Source: Gymnogyps californianus
Lineage: Eukaryota; Chordata; Aves; Accipitriformes; Cathartidae
NCBI RefSeq assembly: GCF_018139145.2
Contig: NC_059500.1
Location: forward strand, 20,398,101-20,462,100
DNA: 64,000 nt
Direction of reading: 5' to 3'
Shown piece by piece: positions 37,401 through 49,300 of the stretch. Position 1 is the first letter of the stretch, and the number at the start of each line of letters is the position of its first letter. Under the pieces are notes generated by a model. That model saw only the letters and a program-made list of their open reading frames with translations, was not told where the DNA came from and did no database searches. The position numbers were made by a program, and so were the translations under genes.

Positions 37401-38104
37401 CATAAATATTGGGGAATAGTAACTGATGGAAAAAGATGTAATCTACTTTTGCTGAGGACTCTTTTCAAAGTATGAAAGCCAGACAATAAATACTTGCATT
37501 TTTCAAGCAAATGAACTGAGTTGTAATTGTGTCTCTCCCATCACTCTTAATGGGAATTGTGCTTATTTCAAGGCACAAGCAAGAATTAATTTTTTCTTCA
37601 AATCGGTTTAAGATTTTTTTTAGCACTTGGGGAAAAATGTATCTCTTTTGAACATATTACTTGAAGCTTTTGAAAAACATTTTTGTGTGAAACCCATTAA
37701 GGAAGGCAGTAGTGGTAGAGGAAAAGATTCTAAATTGAGCAGTAACAAGGATAAAATAGGCAAATCCCAAATTTAAAGCATTATTAGTCACATTTCCAGT
37801 TTGCAGAGTGTTGTGGAAGAGTTAGTAAGCAGCCTTTCTCTCTCTGGGCAGTACTGCAGTGCTAGTACAGCCAGGAGCAGGACCAAGCCCTCTTGACAGC
37901 CAAGCATTACTCCACACTGACTCTCTTCTTTCAATTCTGTGTGCAGTCCACCCTGTAACAGCAGTACTCAGTGAAGAGGGACAAACACGAAGCACAGGCA
38001 CTTCGAGAAAAATTCTCCTGTGTGTTTTCCTCAGTATACCTATCTTTACATAACTACTTTGATAAATGTTTACATAAATGAGACTGGGTCATATTGTTTC
38101 CTTG
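34414..38104. other. Non-coding, AT-rich, no gene recognised
   Basis: No repeat or exon was recognised. Around 37540 a TCTTAATGGGAATTGTGCTT block faintly recalls the ancient repeat family. Confidence 0.45.
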
Positions 38105-38119
38105 AAAAAAAAAAAAAAA
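38105..38119 (+). repeat. Poly(A) run of 15
   Basis: An uninterrupted A15 followed by a C/A-rich stretch. No LINE or SINE body was recognised upstream. Confidence 0.95.
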
Positions 38120-38618
38120 CCAAACCCAAAAGGCAAAAATACATTTTCTAAAAACACTATAAATTCTGTTCATGGGATTCTCACCAACCTATGCTGTATG
38201 TACCATGCTGGTAAAGAAGCCTCTCTAGTTAGAGCTGTCCTGCAGTCTCCTGAGTGTTCACACTGGATTGTAACACAAATCTCTTAGTTGTCCTTTTTTC
38301 ACATAGTCCCCATCGGTTTACTGTCCTGACTGAAAGCTAATTTTTTTTTTTCTTTTTTTGCATTAGCAAATTAACTGACTCACTTTGCAGCCACATGTTA
38401 TGGGAGCTGGGCAAGAGGAAAACCGTGATAACTGGCTGATGAGAGCAGATGGGAGGGCAGGGTTTTTCCTTTCAGCTGCAGTTCTGTCTTAGGCCAGCTT
38501 AAGCCATCTGTGAACCTGCACACTTAAAACTATCGTGTTGCCTTGTTCCTTTAAACCTTTTGCCTCTCCTTACTTGAAAGACTTTCCCTTCCATTCTTCA
38601 ATGTCTGACAAGGCTTTT
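38120..38618. other. Non-coding, no gene recognised
   Basis: A long T-rich stretch lies at 38341-38359. Otherwise nothing is visible. Confidence 0.45.
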
Positions 38619-38660
38619 GGGAGGAGGGAGTGAGAGGAGGTGAGGAGGAGGAGGAGGAGG
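38619..38660 (+). repeat. (GGA)n purine tract
   Basis: A 42-base nearly all-purine tract containing about six perfect GGA units at 38642-38660. Homopurine tracts of this kind can form triplex or G-rich structures. Confidence 0.9.
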
Positions 38661-41600
38661 CTAGTGCTGGGATTTGAACAATTAAGCCTTTTCTTTGTGA
38701 AGGCAACAATCTGTTTCACTGCCAGCTCTCCCTTTGGGTGTGTGCAAGGAAGGGTTCTGCCTGCATTGTCTGCTCCCTTTCCAAAATCCAGATGTCTTTG
38801 TTTGTTTATTGCAGGGAAAGGTATTTGGTTTTTAGAGCATCTTTCACACTGAGGAAAATACACATTCATTATACATTAACGGCTTGCTACAAACGACTAC
38901 AAATTCCAGTATGTAGGTTTTCTGCCATTGTAAATCTCACCTAAGTGGTTGGTCCATCTTTTTCTTCACATTTCTTCTGACTTTATGTTACTCTTCCATT
39001 ACATTAGTTGTTCTTGACTATTTTTGCTTGGTGTAATTTTTCCCATAGAGTGTTTTGAGTTTTGTAAAGCACTACATAAATATTAAACATTAAATAGTAA
39101 TTATGAGCTTTTAAACTCAGTTTCTGTTAATAGAATGATACTGATATGATGCTGTCAAAGTGATGCTTGAAAACAAAATGTTCAAACAAAATAAGACCAG
39201 CCTTTGGTACAGAAAACAATTCCTAGCAACCTTGTTTCGAAATGAATGGTAGACCAGGCAATAAGTATCTGATTAAGTTGATAAATGTATTTGATGGAGC
39301 TGCCACTCAAGTTGATTCCTATCCCTCTTTCTGAGGTGTACAAGGGTATTTCTGTTTTAGAGTGGTACCTAATTCATGCAGGTGTCAACCTTTTTGGCCA
39401 CCCTCTCTTGTAAGTTTGTAGCTTTGTGTAGAAGTTTAAACTCCCCATCAGGGTGAGCTGTACAGGGAAGATGTGCTGTGAGCTCATGGTTCTCTGCAGG
39501 CTCTGCTGCAGGCAGAGTAGCCCTCATCACTTAATAACAGTTTCACAACTCTTCAGTGAACATGAATGAGTGTCCATACATTTGTTTGTAAAGAGGGTCT
39601 CTGAAAAGCACTAAAACTGAGCACATGCTCTAGTATTAATACGTTTATCTGTATCTTTTTAACAAGCTAACAACAAGAAAGAATTGTTGGCTATGCTGGC
39701 TTGTACCCAGGAGGTTCAGGATACTCTGCTCTATACTAAAATATTCTAAATGTTCTGCTCTAAAATATTATCTTCTAAAATAGCTAGAACCTCTGTATAG
39801 TTTAAAACAATAACAAAAAAGTTCTTGGGTGATACTAAATTGGAATAGCTGTGTGTGAATCAATCAGGTTATTTTAGATTCGTAAAAAAATAACAAATGT
39901 GCATCTAGCTTTCCTAAAAAAGGTACAAATCACATTTTGCACTGAAGACATTTGTACTTGTGGCTTTTATTTTCTAAAAATTAAACTGTAAGTCCAATTT
40001 GATAGACAGTGCAGATCAGAGAAGTGATTTTTATGACATTTCTATAAAGTAAATGTTCTACGTACTTGTAGTACATAGAACTTTGCAACCTGTAAAGTGC
40101 TTTTGCCAGCATAATTTGTTTGAGAGTTTGGTTTGGTACATATTGACAAAAACGCTCTTCTTGCCTACTGTAGGCAAAAATGTAGAATAAGCCAGGTGAT
40201 CTTGAGTAGAATAGGCTTCACACCGTTCCTGAAGCATGTACCCTGCCAACTCATTGTATAGCACTGACTGCAGGACTTACAATAAACAGATTACAAAGCT
40301 AGTTTATTCAGCTATTGTATTTTGTCTGAGTCCTTTCTGAACCTGAAGCAGTCATTGCAGCAGGGTGCACTAATTGCTCATTTGCTGCAGTAACCTTTTC
40401 TACTGGACAGCATCTCATGTCTGATTTCATGTTGATGTCTCTTTCCTTTAATTACAGTGTGCTGGCAGGGAGAGAAAGCCTGGTGGTGTGAAATGCCATA
40501 CAGTGCCTGCAATGGGCTTGCTGTGCTCTTCAGAGATTTACTCTAAGAAGAGTAGCATGAGTGTGTCTTCTGTGCACTTCATTTTTATACTTTGTGTTCT
40601 TGCTAAGCCTAAAGCCAGTAGCATGAGTACATTACTACAATATGTGTGTTGAAACTCCTTTAAAAATCACTTGTGAAAGAAGGCAATTGCTCAAATTAAT
40701 TTGGGAAGGTATTGCCTGTTCAGATATGAAAGGAACTAAATATGATCAGAAGGGGTGGGAGGGAGGAAGGAAGGAAGAAAGAAATTTATTACCTTTCTTT
40801 AATGATTCTTCAAACAACCCAGAAGTGATTGATTTTACTAATGATCATAGTAATGATAATTCTTGTTTCTTACACTAAAAATATTGGGACTATAAAGTAT
40901 TTTCTTTTTTTTTTTTTAAATCAGCCCTAAAATATCACTAAGCAAAGCAGCAGGGCAACTTTTTCCTTTTATTTTTAAGTCTTTAAATAGCTGCACCAGG
41001 ATAGGTATGTCTTTCTCTCGCAGTGCCAAAGGATAATAAGAATTGGCTCCCAAGTGCTGGCTAGCCAGAAAGGGGAACTAGTAGTCAAAGAAGTTTTCCA
41101 TCGTGGTAATGATTTCTTCTGGTTTGAATATTTCTCTATCACAATGTCACTGATGCAATTGAGAAAGTAAATACGATATTTGCCAACACGACTTAGTACC
41201 ATCACAGATAAATTATTATGAGGGTTATTCTGCACAGCAACAGCCTGATCCCCTGAAGTAGGAATTCCAAGAAATGTGTTTTAATTCTCAAAATTGCAAA
41301 TTAAAGGAATATCCAATAATCAAGGAGGTGAGCACTTTTTTTGCCTTGTTTTGTCTTGCTTTTAATGAAACTGCTGCAGAAAAAAATTCTGTCCTTCCAT
41401 TCACTGGTGGTGCATCCAAAGAAAGTTTACTGTTTCCTCTAAGTAATTCAAGAGGGCTTTGGCCACTGGGCCTTAGGGGCTCTTTACATCTCTCAGTGTT
41501 GTTTATTAAAGCTTATGATTTTCCTGCTTAGGTGGAACTAAGCCAAAACTTCCAGCTTTGAAAGATAATTTAGCCAGGTAGAATCTGAGTACACAGTACA

Positions 41601-44600
41601 TGATTGAACATAACGGAAATTATTTTTTGCCTACCCTCAGCCCAGCCTCCAATCTTCCTACTGCAACTGTGTGCCTGTAATTAAATATGAGCATGATGGC
41701 TTTCAGTCACACTCCAGTAGTTGAGCATCTGCACCACCGCACTAGAGGCTGTTTTGTTAAATGTGAGGTCTTAACAGTGACTGGATATAGGACCTGCATT
41801 GTTCTGCACTGTTATCTTAATCCTGTTGGAATACCTTGTAAACAATTTAAAACATGTAAGTGAATTATGAAAGCTATCAAATGTATTTCTATTAAAATGA
41901 AAGAGCTTTGATATTAATTGTTTTTACTTGCTTAGCAGACTGAAGGTTAAAAATGGACTAAAGGAAGAAAATTTGGAATGTATCCATGTCTTGAAATGTG
42001 TTAGAAATGGATGATGTGTAGTTCCTTTCTTTCCTTTCCTGAGGTTTACCATCAGTATCCTTATGCACCATCTTAACATTCTGTGTATTTTTTATTGCTA
42101 AGCTTTACCTAGATGAAAGAAGTTGAGGTGAATTCAGTGAAATGTGCAGAAAAATGTCCTGACTTGTGATGCATTTACTTGAGGTTTGGCCAGCTTGAGG
42201 TATATGATTTTCTCTATGTTTTGGACATTTTTTATGCTAATATTAAATTTAGTGCAACATTTGTGTTTCAGCAAATAAAATACAGACTGAATAAAATCAA
42301 ACATCAAGGAAAAGTTATTTTAGGCCTGCCATAACATTTATATTCTGCACTTATTCAACTTCCCTCCTTCATCTACTGAGAGGAAACATGACAGAGAAAA
42401 GGCTTTCTCTATTGTTTACTTTTGACACGTACAGCAAGAACAAAGAGAGCAATCAAAGATTATTCCATGAGATCCATCCATCTGTCACAATGTTTCATAG
42501 CATACCACTGTGACTGCAAAATCAAGCGTGAAAATTTAAAATAAAATAAATGTAAAATGTGTTTTTTCCCTTTAGGTGAATAAACCCAGTGGTGAACACA
42601 TGATCTATAACCAAGCTGCACGTAATGTGGCCCTAAAGACTGTCGTTTGTACTTACACTGAGATTCAAACTAGAAGTCTGAAAGTGTCTATATTAAGAGA
42701 TTTTAAGAGGTCAAAGCCTCTGTCTACTTACAATGATGACAAGTAAACCTATAGGAAGTTATGCTCATTTTGTTTGCACTTGAAACAATAGCAACAGGCT
42801 GATCCAGCAGAGATGAGGGTTCACTAGTAGTCTTGAAAAGATGTAAGTAACTCTTTCGGCCTAGAAAATAACTAGCAAGGCACTGAAGGAAAGGGAAAAA
42901 CAAGACAGCAGTCCAACATTAAAAAGTATCCATTTAACACAGTAGTTGTTGCATTGCTGCATTATAAAATGTTATATTTCTAAATGAAACCAATACTGAC
43001 AAAATGCTATCTGTGAACTGCTAAGGAAGGAAGGAAAAAGAGCTGAGAAGTTCTGACATAAAAATAATAAGACTAAAAATATTCCCAAAGGATGAGGTTC
43101 CTTATTACTAGAAATTATATTTGACAGATGTCAGTTTGTCAGCAAGGGTTGCTTCTCTGATTTTTTTCTCCATTTGCAGAGATGTATTAACTGCTTTGGC
43201 AAGACAAATTGGCATAATGAAGACAGGAATATTAACTGCTTGAGTTTGAAAACCACCCCCAATTTCATACCCATGATTAATTATAGCCATACATGGCAGC
43301 AGTTAGATCACTAAGAGCTAGACGTGTGATCTAGCCACTGGAACGCAGTCTTTCGCAGCATGACAGCAAAGTAACTCACTTCCATTTCCCACTACCATTG
43401 AAAACAATATTTATAAAACTTCATCTCCATAAAAATACTTCTATGCATTAAGAAAAGAATCCAACAGAAATGCAATGATTTTGTTCTTATCTATGTTTTT
43501 GTTCTGTATATTACTTCCTATAAGACCTGACCAGATCCAACAGATCTAAGTGGAGCAGCTTAAGAAACTACTGGCATTACCTATGAGGGTGTATTACAAC
43601 TCTCCTGTTTCACCCTACTACTCCTCCAGCAGACCCAGAAGTCCAGAAAACATGGTGACACCTCAGCAGGTCCATGCACATTCTGCAGCGTTAGTTTAAG
43701 TTCATAGTCGCTGGAGGTTTGCAGTTTGCCACCTGACTTTTCATTGAAGGTAAGAGGTGTGCACATGTGATGGCTGTGATGGTGACAACTCTGGCAGAAG
43801 TAGCAAACAGCTGCGATCATCTAGGGCTGTTTTAACCAGGTATGCTTGTTTGTAGTCTACAATTGGTCTCTCAGCCCTATCCCAGCCTATTTTGGAACCT
43901 CCTAAATTTGTCCTCTTCAAAATTATGCTGTTACTTACTAGATGACTGGCATATACCCAACAACTTGCAGGCAAGAACAGTTGAACTTAGTATGAAGGCT
44001 GAATTACTGCAATGTGGTGCTCACTGTTTGTTTTTCCTTTGCCTCTTCCTAGCACATTCCAAATTCAAAACTAAAAGTGATGTGTCCACTGTTAACTCCA
44101 TGAAGAAGATGTTTGCTAATGATTTCCATGAGATATATGTCTTATTTTTTACCATTTCAGATGATTGCATCCACTATGATGTAAGCCATGAACTAAGTCC
44201 ATCTAGTTTATAACTGTCCCTTCTGTCCACATTATAAACAATTTTATTCTGATACTCAAGATATTTTCAGTTAAATTGGTACCATTCAGAAGGAGTTTAA
44301 GCTGAAGCAACAATCCCTTCAGACAACTTATGAGTATGTAAACATGTGCATGCAGAGGTTTATGCTGTCAAAACTGTATTAATTAGTTTTTTATCATATT
44401 ACAAAGGAGAAAATGGTACGATATTTCTATGTAGTCAAACCACTAGAGATGACTTCTGCAGGAAAATTCACCATATCTGTAGAAGAAAGTAATCTTGTAG
44501 AAACAGCTCCTTTTTCAAATGTACTGTTCCACTTTCACACTTCAGGAATTTCCAAACTAGATCACAGAAATGTTGACTGAGAAGGTGAGAGGGAAAGCGA

Positions 44601-45279
44601 GGAACTCCATACAGCTTCCATGTCATTACTTCTGTGAAGAGCAGCAAAGAGCAGACCCAAAAGACTTCTCCCCCATTCCATAAGAAATGTCTTAAGCTAT
44701 GCAAGAGGAAGGAAAAGGGGGAGAGAGAGACAGAAATGAACAGATTCATATCTGTTAAGTAAGAAGTCAAACTGGCCTCACAAAGAGTGATGAGAGAGCT
44801 CTGGCAAGCTGGGGAAATGTTACAGCTGTGGATCCCTTTATAGCAGAGTACTGGTTCCAAGCAGAGTGCTGATTCCAAGAAGTTTCAGGCTACCTGTAAG
44901 CTGCTGTGAACATTGTGTTGTTGCCAATCTGAACCTTCACAGATCATGACTCATCCTCAAAACACTCACAAGAGTGATAGAACAATGCGAGCACAAAACT
45001 CGATGTTGCATCATTTTTATTTGGCTTCTGGATCTTAACCCTCCAGGGCACAGCGGGTTTGCATACCCCCTCATTTGGCTGAAGCCCTGAGAGGATTTAA
45101 AAAAAAGAAGAAAGCAAATAAACAGGGTTGTCACATAGTCATTTATTTCCTGGAACTACAGTTTAAGGTAAAGCATCAGATATCATAAATCTCCTAATAA
45201 AGCCATGTAAATTGGCAGTGCTAGTTCTGCCAACATGGCATCTGAGAACTCTGCCCACTGCTTCCCAGAGACATGCTCA
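38661..45279. other. Non-coding, no gene recognised
   Basis: Low-level features only: a repeated CTGCTCTA...CTAAAATATT motif at 39726-39785, GGAAGGAAGG at about 40762-40776 and a 13-base T run at 40905-40917. None of the frames carries a recognisable domain. Confidence 0.45.
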
Positions 45280-45860
45280 TTTCAAGAAAGGACACCCATG
45301 AGGAGAAAGGCAGTGTGAAGCAGGGAAGAGAGGCTTATGACATTCAGGAGGAAGCATGTGAGAGAACAAATAGGGATGCCAAAGAGCGACAAAAGAGAGC
45401 AAAGTAAAAAAGAGGGAAGGCAAAAAAGGAAGCAAAGTGATGTTAGGAAACATAAAAAGCATCTCAGTGTGGGAGGTATAAAAACCCACCAGGGTATAAA
45501 AGGGAAGTGAGAGTGAAGTGGTACTGTGAATGTCTGAGTAAGGACATGAAGGAAGGCAGTGTGATAAAGGGATAAGCAAGACATGGGGAACCACCACTGA
45601 CAGGGAGTACAGGCTGTGCAAGGAAAGCCTAGGAAGTGGACTGTGTCGATAAAAAGTAGACTAAAGAAATGTAGCTTCGTGAACAAGACTCAGGCTTGGG
45701 AACATGGGGGCTATGAAACTCTAAGGAGAGATTTGAGACAGTGTGAGGGAGTATAAGGTGTGAAAAAGAAGAACATAATAGTTTGAAGAACACAGGAGAA
45801 AGGAGATCAAAGGTAGTATGAGAAGCAGGAGAGACTATGTATCTTTGCACAGGGGCCTGA
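45280..45860 (+). other. Purine-rich plus-strand block of about 580 bp
   Basis: The plus strand is dominated by A and G (AGAAAGG, GGGAAGAGAGG, AAAAAAGAGGGAAGGC and similar words). The minus strand therefore lacks stop codons and shows three stacked frames of 114, 134 and 145 codons within 45277-46066. Their products are rich in Phe, Leu, Ser and Pro, as expected from pyrimidine-rich DNA. No repeat family was recognised, so it may be an old satellite, an unrecognised repeat or a compositional island. Confidence 0.5.
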
Positions 45861-48491
45861 ATGGAGTAGACCTGATAAAGAAGCTGTTCTGATGGACAGG
45901 ACAGGCAGAAATCCAACTGTCTTCCACCAGTGGTTGAGGGAGCTAATGTGCAGTCAAAAAGCCAAATCATAATTTGGCATGTGCAATTAGTATTGCAGTT
46001 GGAAAAGGGAATACTTAACGTTACAGCATTTACATTAAAGGGTATGGCAATGCACAAGAGTTTCAAAGATTGGAAGACAGAAGGAATAAAAATAAATATA
46101 TTTTTAATATTTCTTGTGATTTTTTAAATCCAGTCTTGTGATTTTTATGGGGGTTTCATCTGTGTGTTCTGAACACACGGGATTTGCAGTGAGTTATATT
46201 TTTTAAATGGTTTCACTACAGTTTGTGGAGAAGGGTTAATAACACCAGTTAAGAAAACAAATTTCACCTTTTCATACTTTTCATTACATTTTAAGGTCAA
46301 TGCAATTCTTCTAATAGCAAAGCTGAATGAAGAGGTTTTGGCAAGCATGAAGTTGAGACTGCTTTCCCAAAAAATAAAGTAGACAGTGGCGGATTCTGTT
46401 TTTCAGAAAGCCGTTTTCATTCCCATCACTATACAACATACTTGGCACTGTTTGGCTTTCATAATATGGAGCAATGCCAAGTTATGTCCCATCATATGAA
46501 TTCAGGAGACTTGATGTAATCTGGCACATCATCACTCACCAATTGTGTCGCCTGACCAAATCAGTGCTTTGCAAAGTCTTTAGAAACCCAACCAAACAAA
46601 CAAAAAACTCACCCAAAATCAAAAGTAGTAGCAAGTAATTAATTATCATCACAAAAGTGCTTTAGAAATCAGGCTGTACTGGAGCTGTGTGACACTGGCC
46701 TGGCAGCGTCAATGAGTCCTGATGGTAACAAGAGTATGAGTGTTCATTCCATTTTATCTTTGTGTGACTCACACTTAAACCTAACCATATGATAACCCAA
46801 GCTGCATATTTCACGATGCACCTTCCAGGGTGCTCAGGCTCACGTCCCCTAATATTCAGAAATGACCCCAGTGAAATACATTTCTTTCTATATTTTAGAC
46901 AAAGAATGATTGCAGACGGAATTACAGTTAATCTAAACTGAATTTCATTATATGAATATTAAAGTGTAAGATATAAAGAGCACACAGAAGTGGTCCCTTC
47001 ATGTATCCATTGTCAGAGGAATTATTTCATCTGGCCATTTGGAATAGACTCACTTGTGCTAGTACATAGCAAAATGCACATATAAGGAAAAAAAATCCTT
47101 TTTGAGTACAGTAGAGTCAGAGTTTCACTCCTACTGTTTCAATTCCATAATTTAAAAATTATTCCAGATTACAGACCCAATTTTGCAAAATTTCAGTCTT
47201 TCATTGTGAACAGCCTTGCAAGTAATTATCTATGTTCAATAATGCCGTTAATTTATAAAGCTGGTGTGTCATTCTTGTCTGTTGGTAAAAAAAAAAAAAC
47301 AACAAACTGTTACATCTGTAATAAAAATTAATAAAATTGTATAAAATTTATATTATTTGTTGAAAGTCAGAATTATGATAAAAACCTGGAATAAGCAATT
47401 ATTGAAATAATACTTCGTTCCTTATTCTTTTGTCTAAATGTTGTAAATAATGTTAGTACAGGCAGTTTAAACTAAAAGCTTTGACTTATATGGTTACCAG
47501 ATGGTCTGCTAGCTTGTGTTTTGACCTTGGCCAAGGTCTACTCAGTTTTCATGTCACTCATCCGAGTACACCTTCTACCTGATGCCAAGGAGCACATGGA
47601 TGGAGGAAGGAAGATAAGCTGCAAAAGCAGGATAAAATTCCTTAGTTCTGTGTAAGTACTCACAAGTCTTAGAAATAATATACAGATGCAACCTGAAGGA
47701 GTGGCTGATATTCGTTCCCCATTACTCTCTCCAGCAACTGAGGAAGAAGCTACAGATACAAAAGTGTGTTTTTCTCTGGCTCTGTCTTTTATATGAAGTT
47801 ACAAAGAGAGGGTTGGCAAGGAGGAACGGAGTTATTGTCAATCTGTTGGATCTTGAGAAACTTCATGAACTGAAATAGTTCTTTTGGAGATCTTTACCTC
47901 AGCCATAATCACATTCTTCCTGTTAGGAGACACAAAAGAAACCTGGGAATCTGTCTGGTTTTATTTATTTACTTATTTAATACAAATACTTCTTTTCTTC
48001 AGTAGTATGATAGAGATGATTATACTGTGAAACAGGTTGATCTACTCCAGAGTATACAGTTAACCTCTTTTCCTTTCCACGTCTGGGTATATGTAATCTG
48101 GTAATGGAGCTCAGACAATCTGTAAGATAACAACGTGTTTTCCCCCCTCACCCCTTCCTTTATCTCTCTCTGTAGAAGGCTGGACAGATTAATCCAAATG
48201 TATCTATGTATGTTCATTCTGGATTTTGTATTTTAGTGCTTCATTTACACGGGACGTGTCCAGCTGATAATGCTTGTTAGTTAACATATTTCTGGCAAGA
48301 TGGGAACCTGTGGCTTGGTACAACTGGAAACAAACCTTTCCCTATTTTAGGGTGATAAGAGCTGCTTTAGCATAACTGACTGCAAAAATTAGGGGAATAT
48401 TATTGCATTACAGCTAAATTCTGATTTGAGGACGTGGCCTACAGCAGACAATAAACTCCCTTCTCCAGCATAAAAACATTAATCATTCTCC
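45861..48491. other. Non-coding, no gene recognised
   Basis: A 13-base A run lies at 47287-47299. The 47160-47225 stretch (GACCCAATTTTGCAAAA) weakly recalls the ancient repeat arms. Otherwise nothing is visible. Confidence 0.45.
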
Positions 48492-48698
48492 AATAAAACC
48501 ATGAAATGTCAACATGTACCAGTCTAATTGCAATAATGACCTCAAATTTGGGCATTTCTTTTGCATTAATCCCACTAGCTTTGGTAAAACTATCTAATAG
48601 AACCATAGAACTCTGACATGAATGGGTCTAATTGTAATAATCACTCCAATCATGGGTATTTTCTTAAGTTAATCCCACTAGCCTTCATTAAACCTTCT
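48492..48698 (+). repeat. Diverged direct tandem duplication, two units of about 104 bp
   Basis: Unit 1 (48492-48595) and unit 2 (48596-48698) align along their whole length almost without gaps. The paired blocks are AATAAAACCAT/AATAGAACCAT, GTCTAATTGCAATAAT/GTCTAATTGTAATAAT, TTGGGCATT/ATGGGTATT, TTAATCCCACTAGCTTT/TTAATCCCACTAGCCTT and GGTAAAACTATCT/ATTAAACCTTCT. Divergence is substantial, so the duplication is old. It is not a known microsatellite or CR1 sequence. Confidence 0.85.
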
Positions 48699-49210
48699 GC
48701 CAGGAGTTAAATATTTACTTAGGAAGACCGTGCTGTTTAACTAACTTTCAATAAAATCTTGATTCTATAACAACTTGGGTTTTGAAAGTGAGACCAAAAC
48801 CCAAGAACAAACTAAAATGCTTGTTATTTCAATTAATTTGTTTTTTCTTCTGTGCAATTCAAATTCATCTTCCTAACATGGAAGTTCCAGTCTCTTATTA
48901 CCTTTATTGCAACCAGCTGCTTTTTCAATATTAGTATTGATTTTTTTATTTTTTTTTTTTTTTTAAACCATTCTGCTCTGTTGTTCAGTCTGAGTTTTAA
49001 CTGCAGTGTTCATTTTGGGCCCGCGGCAACCTACAAATCATTTCACTGATATTTGGTGAAATCTCAGGCTTTATTATTTTCTGTGGCAAGGAAGGATGAC
49101 TTCTGATTATCCACGTAAGTTTGTTTTCTTTTTTAAAATACTAATTGCTTTCCAGAAACGAAGACAACTGTTACTGTGCCTCTATGCAGACTGAATATAA
49201 ATCCTAGCAG
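48699..49210. other. Non-coding, with a T-rich tract at 48941-48964
   Basis: Only the T-rich run interrupted by one A is visible. No gene was recognised. Confidence 0.5.
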
Positions 49211-49300
49211 CAAATTCTCTCGGTTGTAATTACACTGAGTTACATTAATCCTGGTAGTAATATGAACTTCAGTGCATTACAGTAGTAATGAATTTGGCCC
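49211..49300 (+). repeat. Ancient dispersed palindromic repeat, copy D
   Basis: It starts CAAATTCTCTCGGTTGTAAT and passes ACACTGAGTTACATTAATCC and TATGAACTTCAGTGCATTAC before ending AGTAGTAATGAATTTGGCCC. The left end CAAATTC and right end GAATTTG are inverted copies, as expected for terminal inverted repeats of an old non-autonomous DNA element. Confidence 0.65.

Noticed and set aside
38105..38119. Poly(A) run as the tail of a processed pseudogene or SINE
   Set aside because: No retrocopy-like frame or SINE body was recognised upstream, and no flanking duplication was noticed.
45277..46066. Three long overlapping minus-strand frames of 114, 134 and 145 codons
   Set aside because: They are explained by the pyrimidine-rich minus strand, which lacks stops. 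The products are Phe/Leu/Ser/Pro-biased.
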